The notes under the pieces: model-generated
Database searches by the model: none
What the model saw: only the letters and a program-made list of their open reading frames with translations
Told to the model about the DNA's origin: nothing
Position numbers and translations under genes: made by a program
Shown: piece by piece, positions 44,281 through 54,541 of the stretch
How the letters are laid out: each line of letters begins with the position of its first letter
Numbering within the stretch: the first letter of the stretch is position 1
Assembly (NCBI RefSeq): GCF_003086355.1
Contig: NZ_CP031733.1
Location: forward strand, 1,116,001 to 1,180,000
DNA length: 64,000 nucleotides
Source of the DNA: Streptococcus chenjunshii
Lineage (GTDB): Bacteria; Bacillota; Bacilli; Lactobacillales; Streptococcaceae
Direction of reading: 5' to 3'

Positions 44281-45009
44281 ATGCTGAAATCTTTAAATAG
44301 TTTTCATTTAAAAGTTATCGCTATCTCCTCTATGCTGATTAATCATATTGGTTATACGTTTAAGGAAGTGTTCGCTTCGCCGATATGGACTTTTGCTTAT
44401 TTAAGCATTGGCCTTCTAACCTATCCGATTATGGCCTACCTCTTAGTTCAAGGTTTTTATTATACCCGTAATCGATGGAAGTATGCGGGGCGGTTAGCAC
44501 TTTTTTGGCTGATTTCGATCCTTCCTTTTCATTTTGCTTTTGATTATAAAAATTTTCTCAACCCTTTTAATAATGTGATGTTTACTCTTATGATGGGCTG
44601 CTTGCTTATGATAGTCTGTGAGAAAGTGACATCCCCTGTTTGGCAGATGATTATGGCCTGTTTATTTGCAGGGCTGACGAGCTTATCCGATTGGCCGATT
44701 ATAGGGATATTAATCATCTATGGTTTTTACAAAACCTACGGGAGTTCAGTAGCTTATAAATGGATAATAACAGCAGCAGCTATTTTTTTGATAGTTGTTT
44801 TCAGCTTGAAAATCCCAGATAAGCATATCTTATCTGGTGAGCCAGTTGTTGATATCATTTCCCGTTTAGGACTGCTGGGGGTATTTCCGCTCTTAAATAG
44901 GTATAATGGGAAGCGCGGCTATTCTCCTGCTTGGGTGAAATGGGGTTTTTATGCTTTTTATCCTCTGCACTTGTTTATTCTAGCGGGAGTACGGGAATTT
45001 TTAAATTAA
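44281..45009 (+). CDS. TraX-family membrane protein
   Basis: 242 residues with eight or so membrane segments. FHLKVIAISSMLINHIGY, LTYPIMAYLLVQGFYYTRN and the C-terminal WGFYAFYPLHLFIL match the TraX family, whose founding member N-acetylates F pilin. Chromosomal members are membrane acyltransferase-like proteins of unknown substrate. It is tightly coupled to the upstream enzyme gene (2 bases between stop and start), so the pair probably acts on one product. Confidence 0.85.
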   Translation: MLKSLNSFHLKVIAISSMLINHIGYTFKEVFASPIWTFAYLSIGLLTYPIMAYLLVQGFYYTRNRWKYAGRLALFWLISILPFHFAFDYKNFLNPFNNVMFTLMMGCLLMIVCEKVTSPVWQMIMACLFAGLTSLSDWPIIGILIIYGFYKTYGSSVAYKWIITAAAIFLIVVFSLKIPDKHILSGEPVVDIISRLGLLGVFPLLNRYNGKRGYSPAWVKWGFYAFYPLHLFILAGVREFLN

Positions 45010-45149
45010 TTTAAAATCACTCTTCTTTAAAGGAGAGTTTAACTTGACTATAGGAGCTTAACTAGGCCTTCTCAGTTTATGTTTCCTTAAGGCTTTGCCG
45101 CACAGAATGGATTTCTTAAGAATCTTTGTATCTCGGTTGCAATATCAAA

Positions 45150-45342
45150 CGAGAGCGGGGCAGCAATCAGTAAATTGTCATAAAATAACGCTTTCGATTT
45201 TGTCGTCCCGTCTCCGCACAGTTGATTAGAGAGGTAGCTATTCCTTGTGCAGCAAGGAATAAGAACTTTCGTTCAACCACTGCGTCAAATGCATCTGTTA
45301 AAAAAAGTAAAACGAGGCAGGACTTTTTTGTCTCAGCCTCGT
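45150..45342 (-). repeat. Second repeat family, inverted copy
   Basis: Reverse complement of the copy at 25071-25262 over about 190 bp (shared CTGTGCGGAGNCGGGANGAC, AAAATCGAAAGCG and the GAGGC hairpin). It provides the terminator of ssrA. Confidence 0.6.
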
Positions 45343-45345
45343 TTG
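45305..45345 (-). terminator. Terminator of ssrA
   Basis: On the minus strand CGAGGCTGAGAC-AAAAAA-GTCCTGCCTCG followed by TTTTAC and seven T. Confidence 0.8.
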
Positions 45346-45353
45346 ACTTGATA

Positions 45354-45701
45354 TGGAGCCGGTGGGAGTCGAACCCACGTCCAAACATCTGCCAATCTAT
45401 TTGTCTACAACCATAGGTTATGTCTTATTTTAACTTAACAGTGATACATAACTCAAATCCCAGCTAAGCGAGTCTATCAATCTCTTTTCAGTCAGCTAGA
45501 CAGTGACTGAACGTAGCTTGCTGAATTGATGAAGGCTGTCAGCCGGCACAAGCAACCGGTCAGCAGCCACGCAGGCTGGTTTTTAGGCAGCTACTGCGTA
45601 AGAAGTTGTATTTTTTGCAGTTATATTTAACTGGTCGTTTTACATCCGCCGATGAGTTGCAAAATAAATCTCATAATGCCTGTCGAATCCGTAACGACCC
45701 C
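45354..45701 (-). ncRNA. ssrA: Transfer-messenger RNA (tmRNA)
   Basis: 348 nt. The 5' end GGGGTCGTTACGG and the 3' end TTCGACTCCCACCGGCTCCA form the tRNA-like domain with encoded CCA. The resume ORF at 45583-45618 (minus) reads AKNTTSYAVAA then TAA, a streptococcal tag. It rescues stalled ribosomes and marks the products for degradation. Confidence 0.97.
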
Positions 45702-45797
45702 AGAACATCGGAAAGACGAAAAACTCGCCTGTTTTTAGTATAACAGATAACCTTTCAAATGGCAAAAAAAGGCTGCTTATGGTATGATATAGTAGTT

Positions 45798-46409
45798 ATG
45801 AAAATGAAAATGTCAAAACGCTATCTGATGATTAGGAAATTAATCCAGATTATTGGGACCGCAGCCTTAATCGCTTCCTTTTTTTTGATGTTCTGGCTTT
45901 ATCGGCTGGGGATTTTAAATGACAGTAATGCGATAAAAGATTTAGTTCACAGCTATCAGTTTTTAGGTCCCTTTATTTTTATATTGATCCAAATTTTACA
46001 GGTTGTTTTTCCCGTTATTCCGGGCGGCATCACGACAATAGCCGGCTTTTTAATTTTCGGTCCTTTCTTTGGATTTATCTATAACTATCTTGGTATCATT
46101 ATCGGCAGTTTCATTTTATTTCTCCTTGTTAAAATATACGGCAGAAAGTTTGTTTTGCTCTTTGTTAAAGAGGACACTTTTTATAAGTACGAAGCGAAGC
46201 TGGAAACAAAAGGGTATGAGAAGTTTTTCATCTTCTGTATGGCCTCGCCTGTTTCACCAGCGGATGTCATGGTTATGATTACGGGACTGAGTAATATGTC
46301 CCTGAAGCGTTTCTTAGCTATCATTATGCTGGCCAAACCGATTTCGATCATCGGCTACAGCTATTTGTGGATTTTCGGCGGAGACTTAATTAAAACAATT
46401 CTCAGATAG
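45798..46409 (+). CDS. TVP38/TMEM64 (DedA-like) membrane protein
   Basis: 203 residues with five or six membrane segments. VFPVIPGGITTIAGFLIFGPFFGFIYNYLGIIIGS and FFIFCMASPVSPADVMVMITGLSNMSLKRF are the two conserved stretches of the SNARE-associated/TVP38 family, thought to move lipids between leaflets. No ribosome site precedes the ATG; TATGAT at 45783-45788 is only 9 bp upstream, so the message may be nearly leaderless. A bidirectional terminator follows. Confidence 0.85.
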   Translation: MKMKMSKRYLMIRKLIQIIGTAALIASFFLMFWLYRLGILNDSNAIKDLVHSYQFLGPFIFILIQILQVVFPVIPGGITTIAGFLIFGPFFGFIYNYLGIIIGSFILFLLVKIYGRKFVLLFVKEDTFYKYEAKLETKGYEKFFIFCMASPVSPADVMVMITGLSNMSLKRFLAIIMLAKPISIIGYSYLWIFGGDLIKTILR

Positions 46410-46438
46410 GTACAACTAATTGACTGATTTTCGATTTT

Positions 46439-46470
46439 CAAAAAGAGCGGCCCATTGGGTCGCTCTTTTT
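46439..46470. terminator. Bidirectional terminator
   Basis: AAAAAGAGCGGCCC-ATT-GGGTCGCTCTTTTT between convergent genes. Confidence 0.9.
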
Positions 46471-46488
46471 GAAGTTAGACTGTTTTAA

Positions 46489-47253
46489 CTACTGAATATT
46501 TACTTTATTTCGCAGAATGTAGTGAATTCCCCAGTAATAAATGATTATCTGAATGAGGTAAACAATGCTGTAATAAGTAAAAAAACCATAGGAAGAAGCT
46601 GAAGTTGTCTCAATGAAAAATTTATTAATGATTTCAGTGACTATAAAAATGATAAAATAGGCCAAAAACCCCATTAATTTCCGCTTATCTGAGAAGAGCT
46701 GACCAATAGCTATCGCTAGGTAAATCATCAAAGTACTGGACAAAACTGCTAAAACGAACCAAATGATAGAAAGGATCCACTCGGCAAGCGATATTTCCTG
46801 AATAAGCTGCAGCAGTTCAACTAAGATTTCTTTAATGCCGGTTATAGGAAGGATAATGAGAAAAGCCCCAACGGCCAGTATCAGGCTGTTAAAAACAATC
46901 CAAATAAAAGACATCAAGAGCTTAGACAAAATTAAGTGATGCGTGGAGACGGGCAGAGTCAGCGTTAAGTAGCCTTCCCGCCCGAAAATATTTTTAGAAA
47001 AACGATTGATAATAATGAATAAGGTCGCAATCCAGGTTGCAGAAATAAGGATACCTAAAGCTAAAAACAAAACAGCGATGAGCGCACCGCTGGCCCCTGT
47101 TCCTGTGGCATAAACGGTATTTGGGTCAGGGGTGGTGAAAGCTTTTCTGGCCATCAGTCCAAACAGGATCGAAGTGGCTAGAACAGCTATATTCATGACA
47201 AAATACCATTTGCCTACTGATTTAAATTCATATTTTAAAAGTTTTGTAAACAT
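46489..47253 (-). CDS. ABC transporter permease (ABC-2 type)
   Basis: 254 residues, six membrane segments: after FKSVGKWYF, segments at about 18-35, 58-85, 105-135, 142-165, 172-195 and 220-245. It is the membrane part paired with the ATPase gene just upstream (9 bases between). The YtrA-type regulator in front suggests export linked to envelope stress or an unknown small compound. Confidence 0.85.
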   Translation of the reverse strand: MFTKLLKYEFKSVGKWYFVMNIAVLATSILFGLMARKAFTTPDPNTVYATGTGASGALIAVLFLALGILISATWIATLFIIINRFSKNIFGREGYLTLTLPVSTHHLILSKLLMSFIWIVFNSLILAVGAFLIILPITGIKEILVELLQLIQEISLAEWILSIIWFVLAVLSSTLMIYLAIAIGQLFSDKRKLMGFLAYFIIFIVTEIINKFFIETTSASSYGFFTYYSIVYLIQIIIYYWGIHYILRNKVNIQ

Positions 47254-47262
47254 TCTGCCCTC

Positions 47263-47961
47263 CTAAGCTTTAAATCTTTCACGGAACAGAGAATCGATGG
47301 ATTGTTCGTACTTTGAACGCAGGTCATCGGCATTGCCTTTAATAGTGATTTTCCCGTTATTTAAAAAGATAACTTCATCTAAAATAGGCTCAATATCAGC
47401 AATTAAATGTGTTGAAATGATAACCGAAGCATCTTCGGAGTAATTATTGATAATGGTTTTTAAAATATAGTCTCTGGCTGCGGGGTCAACGCCGCCTATA
47501 GGTTCATCCAAAAGGTAAAGTTTGGCTTTGCGGCTCATCACTAAAATCAGCTGTACTTTCTCTTTATTGCCTTTTGACAGCCTTTTAAAACGTTGGCCGC
47601 TGTCTAAGTTAAGATCTTTCAGTAGCCTGTCGGCCTTGCGGCGGCTGAAATCTGCATAAAAATCTTCAAACAAAGCTATAGCTTCCTTGATTTTCATTTC
47701 ATCGTGGAGGTAGGTTGTGTCTGGCAGATAAGAGATGATTTTTTTAGTCGGCACAGAAGGGTGGTAGCCGTCGATTACAACCTCACCTTTATCAGGCTGC
47801 AAAAGGCCGTTTATCAGTTTGATTAAAGTTGTTTTGCCGCTTCCGTTAGGTCCCAGAAGACCGATAATTTTACCTTCTGGCAGACTGATGGTTAAATCAT
47901 CGATAGCCGTTTTTTTATTAAATGTTTTGGTGACATGGTGCAGTTGCAAAAGTTGTGCCAT
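47263..47961 (-). CDS. ABC transporter ATP-binding protein
   Basis: 232 residues. Walker A GPNGSGKTT, signature RLSKGNKEKVQ (degenerate LSGGQ, as in the YtrB-like group), Walker B LYLLDEPIGG and H-loop STH. The ATG at 47961 has GGAGGGG nearby; the longer frame up to 48012 overlaps the regulator gene. Middle gene of the regulator-ATPase-permease operon. Confidence 0.92.
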   Translation of the reverse strand: MAQLLQLHHVTKTFNKKTAIDDLTISLPEGKIIGLLGPNGSGKTTLIKLINGLLQPDKGEVVIDGYHPSVPTKKIISYLPDTTYLHDEMKIKEAIALFEDFYADFSRRKADRLLKDLNLDSGQRFKRLSKGNKEKVQLILVMSRKAKLYLLDEPIGGVDPAARDYILKTIINNYSEDASVIISTHLIADIEPILDEVIFLNNGKITIKGNADDLRSKYEQSIDSLFRERFKA

Positions 47962-47962
47962 C

Positions 47963-48331
47963 CTAATTCCCCTCCTTAATAAACGACTCCAAAACCGAGA
48001 TGATATCGTCATTTTGAAAGCCTATTTTTCTCATATTAGCCACAAATGAACGGATTTCGGTCTGAGCCGCTTCACGGCGTTTAGCTGCGATTAAATCGGT
48101 ATCCTTTGTGACAAAGCGGCCGGAGGTCCGCTGTGAGTAGACCATTCCTTCGCGTTCTAATTCTGTAAAAGCTCTCTGCATTGTATTGGGGTTGACACCA
48201 GCGGTTTCTGCCAGTTCTCTTACAGTTGGGAGCCGTTCGCCGCTCGTCATTTCTTGGCTGATAATTTGCATTTTTATATATTGTGCAATTTGCGAATAGA
48301 TAGGCGATTTCTCATCAAATTTCCAAGACAT
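47963..48331 (-). CDS. GntR-family regulator, YtrA type
   Basis: 122 residues: winged-helix domain (about 10-75: PIYSQIAQYIKMQIISQEMTSGERLPTVRELAETAGVNPNTMQRAFTELEREGMV) and a short helical tail, the YtrA subfamily layout. It probably represses its own operon with the ABC exporter. A matching palindrome overlaps the promoter at 48519-48540. GGAAAGGAG precedes the start. Confidence 0.93.
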   Translation of the reverse strand: MSWKFDEKSPIYSQIAQYIKMQIISQEMTSGERLPTVRELAETAGVNPNTMQRAFTELEREGMVYSQRTSGRFVTKDTDLIAAKRREAAQTEIRSFVANMRKIGFQNDDIISVLESFIKEGN

Positions 48332-48518
48332 TAAAAGCTCCTTTCCTTAAAATACAAAAGAAGATCTAAATAGAAAGTGATTGAAAATAGGAAAAGCCTC
48401 AAAAAATTTAAGCGGTAAACAGATCGGCTTCCAAATAGCCGCCTCGGTTTCTTTTAGATACCGGTCTGTCTGTATTTTTCGTATTTTGTTTCTACTTGTT
48501 TTATTCATTTTTGACCTT

Positions 48519-48540
48519 TTGTACTATAAAGATAATACAA
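48519..48540. promoter_or_regulatory. Likely GntR operator over the exporter-operon promoter
   Basis: TTGTACTATAAAGATAATAC then AA: the ends TTGTA/TACAA form an interrupted palindrome typical of GntR sites. It covers the -10. Confidence 0.6.
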
Positions 48541-48560
48541 AAATATAAGGGAAATGTCAA
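48532..48560 (-). promoter_or_regulatory. Promoter of the GntR-ABC operon
   Basis: On the minus strand TTGACA (48560-48555), 17-bp spacer, TATTAT (48537-48532). Confidence 0.8.
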
Positions 48561-48676
48561 GAAAAGCGAAACTGCTTCATCAGGCAAATCTTTAAGTCAG
48601 TGAAAGAAAAGTTCAGCATGGAAGGTTTTTTAATAGTATAATAGAAACTAGGAAAGAAACGCAAAAGGAGATAACC

Positions 48677-51600
48677 ATGTTTGCACAGTTGGATACCAAG
48701 ACGATCTATTCTTTTATGGATAGTCTGATAGATTTAAGTGGCTACATAGAAAAGGCAAAATCATTAGGTTACCAAAGTATCGGCATTATGGATAAGGACA
48801 ATCTCTATGCTGCCTTTCATTTTATCAGGGAAGCAGAGAAAGCAGGGATTCAGCCTATTCTGGGATTAGAAGCTGAACTGCCGGTTAATGAGATGGGCTG
48901 CCTGTTTTATTTTATTGCTGAAAATACTCAAGGCTACAAAAACCTTATGAAGATTTCTACTCTGCAAATGTCCGGCCAGCTGACTTATGAAAAACTCACA
49001 GACTATCTGACTGGGATTGTTCCTGTTGTCCCTTATTTTGAAGAGGTTGAGGAGCTTGACCTGGGCTTTGAATTTTATATCGGAGTGACTTTAACTTCGC
49101 CCCAAAAAAATTACAGCCGCCCTTTGCTTCCTTTGCAGACAGTCCGTTATTTCCAAAAGGAAGACGTCGAAATTATTCAAATGCTGCACGCTATTAAGGA
49201 CAATAAAAGTCTTATGGAAAGTGAAGCAGGTGCTGCCAATCAGGCGCTGCAGTCCTGCGAAGCGATGACAGAGCAGTTTAAACAGATTTTTCCGCAGGCT
49301 CTAGTGAATTTAGAGCAACTTGTTGCTGGTATTTCCTATCAATTTGATACCGATTTAAAATTACCTCGTTTTAATAGGGAAAAAGAAGCGGCGGAGGAAT
49401 TAGCGGAGCTGACAGAATCCGGTTTAAGAGCAAAAGAATTATGGCTGCCTGTTTATCGGGAACGTTTGCAAAAAGAACTGGCTGTCATTCATAAAATGGG
49501 CTTTGATGATTACTTTCTAATCGTATGGGATCTTCTGCGCTTCGGGCGAAGCCGCGGCTATTATATGGGAATGGGCCGAGGTTCAGCAGCCGGCAGTCTT
49601 GTCTCTTTTGCTTTGGATATTACCGGTATTGATCCAGTGAAGAATAATCTGCTTTTCGAGCGTTTCTTAAATGAAGAGCGCTACAGTATGCCTGATATTG
49701 ATATTGATTTGCCGGATATCTATCGAAGCGATTTTCTTCATTATGTCAGGGACCGTTACGGATCTCTGCACTCCGCCCAGATTGTGACTTTCTCAACTTT
49801 TGGTGCCAAGCAGGCTGTGCGTGATGTCTTTAAGCGTTTTGGGTTAGCGGAATATGAGCTGACCAATATCACTAAAAAAATCAGATTCAGAGACAGCCTG
49901 AGTTCTGTCTATGACAATAATCTGGCCTTCAGGCAGATTATCAACAGCAAAGCAGAATATCAAAAAGCTTATTATATCGCCAAACGGATTGAGGGACAGC
50001 CACGACAAACATCCATCCATGCAGCAGGAATTGTCATGAGTGACGATGATTTGACAGAACATATCCCTCTTAAATCTGGGGAAGATATGATGATCACTCA
50101 GTATGATGCTGGAGCTGTAGAAGCGAACGGTCTCTTAAAAATGGATTTTCTGGGTTTGCGCAATCTGACTTTTGTTCAGAAAATGCAGGAAAAATTGGCT
50201 GAGACGAAGCAAATTGAAATTGATATCAAAGCCATTGATTTAGAAGACAGACAGACATTAGCTCTGTTTGCCGCTGGAAAAACTAAAGGAATTTTTCAAT
50301 TTGAACAAAGCGGAGCGATTAACCTCCTTAAACGGATTAAGCCTCAGAAATTTGAAGACATTGTTGCAACAACCAGTCTGAACCGTCCTGGAGCCAGTGA
50401 TTATACAGAGAATTTTATCAGACGGCGTTTTGGCAGGGAGGCTGTTGATCTGCTTGATGCGGCTGTAGCGCCTATTTTGGAACCTACCTATGGCATTATG
50501 CTTTATCAGGAGCAGGTCATGCAGATTGCTCAGATTTATGCTGGATTTACACTGGGGAAAGCTGATTTGCTCCGTCGGGCGATGTCCAAGAAAAATCATG
50601 CTGAAATGCAGAAAATGGAGGCTGATTTTCTCGAAGGTGCTCAGAAATTGGGGCATCCTTTGGATACAGCCCAACATCTTTTTACCCGCATGGCTAAGTT
50701 TGCGGGTTATGGCTTTAACCGCAGCCATGCTTTCGCTTATTCAGCGCTTGCTTTTCAGCTGGCCTTTTTTAAGACCCATTATCCTGCTGTTTTTTATGAC
50801 ATTATGCTAAACTACTCCAGCAGTGACTATATTGTGGATGCTCTGGAATCCGGTTTTGCCGTGGAGAAAATTTCTTTAAATGCGATTCCCTATACAGATA
50901 AAGTCGTTGAAGGAAAAATTGCTCTAGGCATGCGCAACCTGAAAGGTTTTCCTCGGGAGCTGGCCTATTGGATTATAGACAACAGGCCTTTTCAAAGCGT
51001 AGAAGATTTTTTGACTAAGCTCCCACAAAACTATCAGAAGCAAGAATATATTCTTCCTTTAATTCATATTGGTGCATTTGACAGTTTTGAGCCTAACCGC
51101 AAAAAAATCGAATGGAATCTAGAGAATCTCTTTACCTTTGTCAATGAATTAGGCAGTCTGTTTGCTGACAGTGCGTATAACTGGCTGGAGACAGCAGACT
51201 ATTCCAGTCTGGAAAAGTATCAGATGGAACAGGAGCTCTTGGGGGTTGGTATCAGCCCGCATCCTCTTCTTGAGATAGCTAAGCAGTCGCCTCAGTCTTT
51301 CCAAACGATAAACAGCCTGCAGGAAAACACAGAGGCCAGAGTACTGGTTCAGATTCAAAAGATACATGTGATTCGTACAAAAACTAAGGGGCAGCAGATG
51401 GCTTTTTTAAAGGTTACAGATGCTAAAAAAATGCTGGATGTAACTGTTTTTCCGGAAAATTATCAGCGCTTTAAATCTTTGCTGAAAGAAGAACACTTTT
51501 ACTATCTTCGAGGAAAGATTCAAAAGCGTGACGGGCAGCTGCAGATGATCCTAAACGGAGCTGAGGAGACCAGTCTCGAACGTCTCTGGATTTTACTGCA

Positions 51601-51781
51601 AGATCACCGCCACGACAGGGAGATCTCAGCTGTTTTATCTGAGTTTAAAGGCGAAATTCCAGTAGTGCTTCATTATCAGGACAGCAAAGAAACCATTCAA
51701 AGTCAAAAGCACTATGTCCAGAAAAATCAAACTTTGGAACAAAAATTAGAACAATATGTCCTGAAAACGGTTTTTCGATAA
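48677..51781 (+). CDS. dnaE: DNA polymerase III alpha subunit, DnaE type
   Basis: 1034 residues, the short Firmicutes DnaE. PHP domain (about 1-200), polymerase with PDIDIDLPD (Asp340, Asp342, Asp344) and MGRGSAAGSLV, a helix-hairpin-helix part, and an OB-fold (about 890-960). It extends primers at the fork, chiefly on the lagging strand, beside PolC. AAAAGGAG precedes the ATG. pfkA and pyk follow, a conserved streptococcal order. Confidence 0.96.
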   Translation: MFAQLDTKTIYSFMDSLIDLSGYIEKAKSLGYQSIGIMDKDNLYAAFHFIREAEKAGIQPILGLEAELPVNEMGCLFYFIAENTQGYKNLMKISTLQMSGQLTYEKLTDYLTGIVPVVPYFEEVEELDLGFEFYIGVTLTSPQKNYSRPLLPLQTVRYFQKEDVEIIQMLHAIKDNKSLMESEAGAANQALQSCEAMTEQFKQIFPQALVNLEQLVAGISYQFDTDLKLPRFNREKEAAEELAELTESGLRAKELWLPVYRERLQKELAVIHKMGFDDYFLIVWDLLRFGRSRGYYMGMGRGSAAGSLVSFALDITGIDPVKNNLLFERFLNEERYSMPDIDIDLPDIYRSDFLHYVRDRYGSLHSAQIVTFSTFGAKQAVRDVFKRFGLAEYELTNITKKIRFRDSLSSVYDNNLAFRQIINSKAEYQKAYYIAKRIEGQPRQTSIHAAGIVMSDDDLTEHIPLKSGEDMMITQYDAGAVEANGLLKMDFLGLRNLTFVQKMQEKLAETKQIEIDIKAIDLEDRQTLALFAAGKTKGIFQFEQSGAINLLKRIKPQKFEDIVATTSLNRPGASDYTENFIRRRFGREAVDLLDAAVAPILEPTYGIMLYQEQVMQIAQIYAGFTLGKADLLRRAMSKKNHAEMQKMEADFLEGAQKLGHPLDTAQHLFTRMAKFAGYGFNRSHAFAYSALAFQLAFFKTHYPAVFYDIMLNYSSSDYIVDALESGFAVEKISLNAIPYTDKVVEGKIALGMRNLKGFPRELAYWIIDNRPFQSVEDFLTKLPQNYQKQEYILPLIHIGAFDSFEPNRKKIEWNLENLFTFVNELGSLFADSAYNWLETADYSSLEKYQMEQELLGVGISPHPLLEIAKQSPQSFQTINSLQENTEARVLVQIQKIHVIRTKTKGQQMAFLKVTDAKKMLDVTVFPENYQRFKSLLKEEHFYYLRGKIQKRDGQLQMILNGAEETSLERLWILLQDHRHDREISAVLSEFKGEIPVVLHYQDSKETIQSQKHYVQKNQTLEQKLEQYVLKTVFR

Positions 51782-51811
51782 AAAAATACGAAAATGGAGC
51801 AATTTACCTAG

Positions 51812-52876
<1,065 letters not shown>

Positions 52877-52932
52877 GACTGACAGTGTAAGCTGTTTTAA
52901 TATCTATTAATAAAGGAGTTTCATATTTTATC

Positions 52933-54435
52933 ATGAATAAACGCGTAAAAATTGTTGCAACACTTGGACCTGCGGTAGAAATCCGCGGCGGGAAAAAATT
53001 TGGAGATGATGGCTACTGGGCTGAAAAATTAGATGTTGAAAAATCAGCAGCTAAAATTGCAGAGCTCATCACCGAGGGTGCTAATGTCTTTCGCTTCAAC
53101 TTCTCGCATGGGGACCATTCAGAGCAAGGCGAACGCATGGCTACTGTCCGTCTGGCTGAAGAGCTGGCTCGTCAAAAAGTCGCTTTCCTGCTTGATACTA
53201 AGGGGCCGGAGATGCGTACGGAATTGTTTGCAGATGATGTCAAAGAATATTCTTATACGACAGGTGAACAGATTCGTGTTGCTACAAAACAGGGCATTGA
53301 ATCAACACGCGACGTTATTGCCTTAAATGTTGCCGGTGCTTTGGATATTTACGACGATGTAGCTGTTGGCCAGACAATCCTTATTGATGATGGAAAGCTG
53401 GGCCTGAGAGTCAAGGAAAAAGATATTGCTAAGCGTGAATTCATTGTTGAAGTCGAAAACGACGGCATCATTGCTAAGCAAAAAGGGGTTAATATCCCTA
53501 ATACAAAAATTCCTTTCCCTGCGCTTGCAGAGCGTGATAATGCTGATATTCGTTTTGGTCTCAGCCAAGGTCTTAATTTCATTGCCATTTCATTTGTCCG
53601 CACAGCTAAAGATGTTGAAGAAGTGCGTGCTATCTGTAAAGAAACAGGCAATGAACACGTTCAGCTTTTTGCTAAAATTGAAAACCAGCAGGGGATTGAT
53701 AATATTGATGAAATCATCGAAGCTGCTGACGGTATCATGATTGCCCGTGGCGATATGGGAATTGAGGTTCCGTTTGAAATGGTTCCTGTTTACCAAAAAA
53801 TGATTATCACCAAAGTAAATGCTGCCGGCAAGTCCGTTATTACGGCAACCAATATGCTGGAAACAATGACTGATAAACCTCGGGCAACCCGCTCAGAAGT
53901 GTCGGACGTCTTCAATGCTGTCATTGACGGAACCGATGCAACGATGCTTTCAGGTGAGTCAGCGAATGGTAAATATCCGGTTGAGTCTGTCCGGGCGATG
54001 GCAACAATTGATAAAAATGCGCAGACCCTGCTTAATGAGTACGGCCGTCTGAACTCCGATGATTTTGAACGGACATCGAAGACAGAAGTCGTTGCTTCGG
54101 CAGTAAAAGATGCGACCCGTTCGATGGATATTAAGCTGGTTGTTACCATTACAGAATCAGGCAACACAGCCCGTTTGATTTCTAAATACCGTCCTGATGC
54201 TGATATTTTGGCAGTAACATTCGATGAGAAGACACAGAAATCATTGATGATTAACTGGGGTGTTATTCCGGTTGTAACTGAGAAGCCTGCTTCGACTGAT
54301 GATATGTTCGATGTGGCGGAAAAGGCTGCTCTGAAATCCGGTCTCGTAGAATCAGGAGATAATATTGTCATCGTTGCCGGTGTACCGGTTGGTTCAGGCG
54401 GAACAAATACAATGCGTATCCGCACAGTTAAATAA
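52933..54435 (+). CDS. pyk: Pyruvate kinase
   Basis: 500 residues. VFRFNFSHGDHSEQ, DTKGPEMRTE, FAKIENQQGIDNIDEI and MIARGDMGIEVP (active-site region) are all present. It makes pyruvate and ATP from phosphoenolpyruvate. AAAGGAG lies 13-15 bases before the ATG, a little far. Terminator at 54454. Confidence 0.98.
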   Translation: MNKRVKIVATLGPAVEIRGGKKFGDDGYWAEKLDVEKSAAKIAELITEGANVFRFNFSHGDHSEQGERMATVRLAEELARQKVAFLLDTKGPEMRTELFADDVKEYSYTTGEQIRVATKQGIESTRDVIALNVAGALDIYDDVAVGQTILIDDGKLGLRVKEKDIAKREFIVEVENDGIIAKQKGVNIPNTKIPFPALAERDNADIRFGLSQGLNFIAISFVRTAKDVEEVRAICKETGNEHVQLFAKIENQQGIDNIDEIIEAADGIMIARGDMGIEVPFEMVPVYQKMIITKVNAAGKSVITATNMLETMTDKPRATRSEVSDVFNAVIDGTDATMLSGESANGKYPVESVRAMATIDKNAQTLLNEYGRLNSDDFERTSKTEVVASAVKDATRSMDIKLVVTITESGNTARLISKYRPDADILAVTFDEKTQKSLMINWGVIPVVTEKPASTDDMFDVAEKAALKSGLVESGDNIVIVAGVPVGSGGTNTMRIRTVK

Positions 54436-54453
54436 AACAGTTGTTCTGTCTGA

Positions 54454-54490
54454 GAGGTGTTCGTTTTTAATAAGCGGCACCTCTTTTTTT
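54454..54490 (+). terminator. Terminator of pfkA-pyk
   Basis: GAGGTG and CACCTC arms (54454-54483) then seven T. Confidence 0.8.
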
Positions 54491-54541
54491 ATAAGCTAGA
54501 AAATGGTATAATATTATTCAGAAAAACAATCGGGAGAAATT

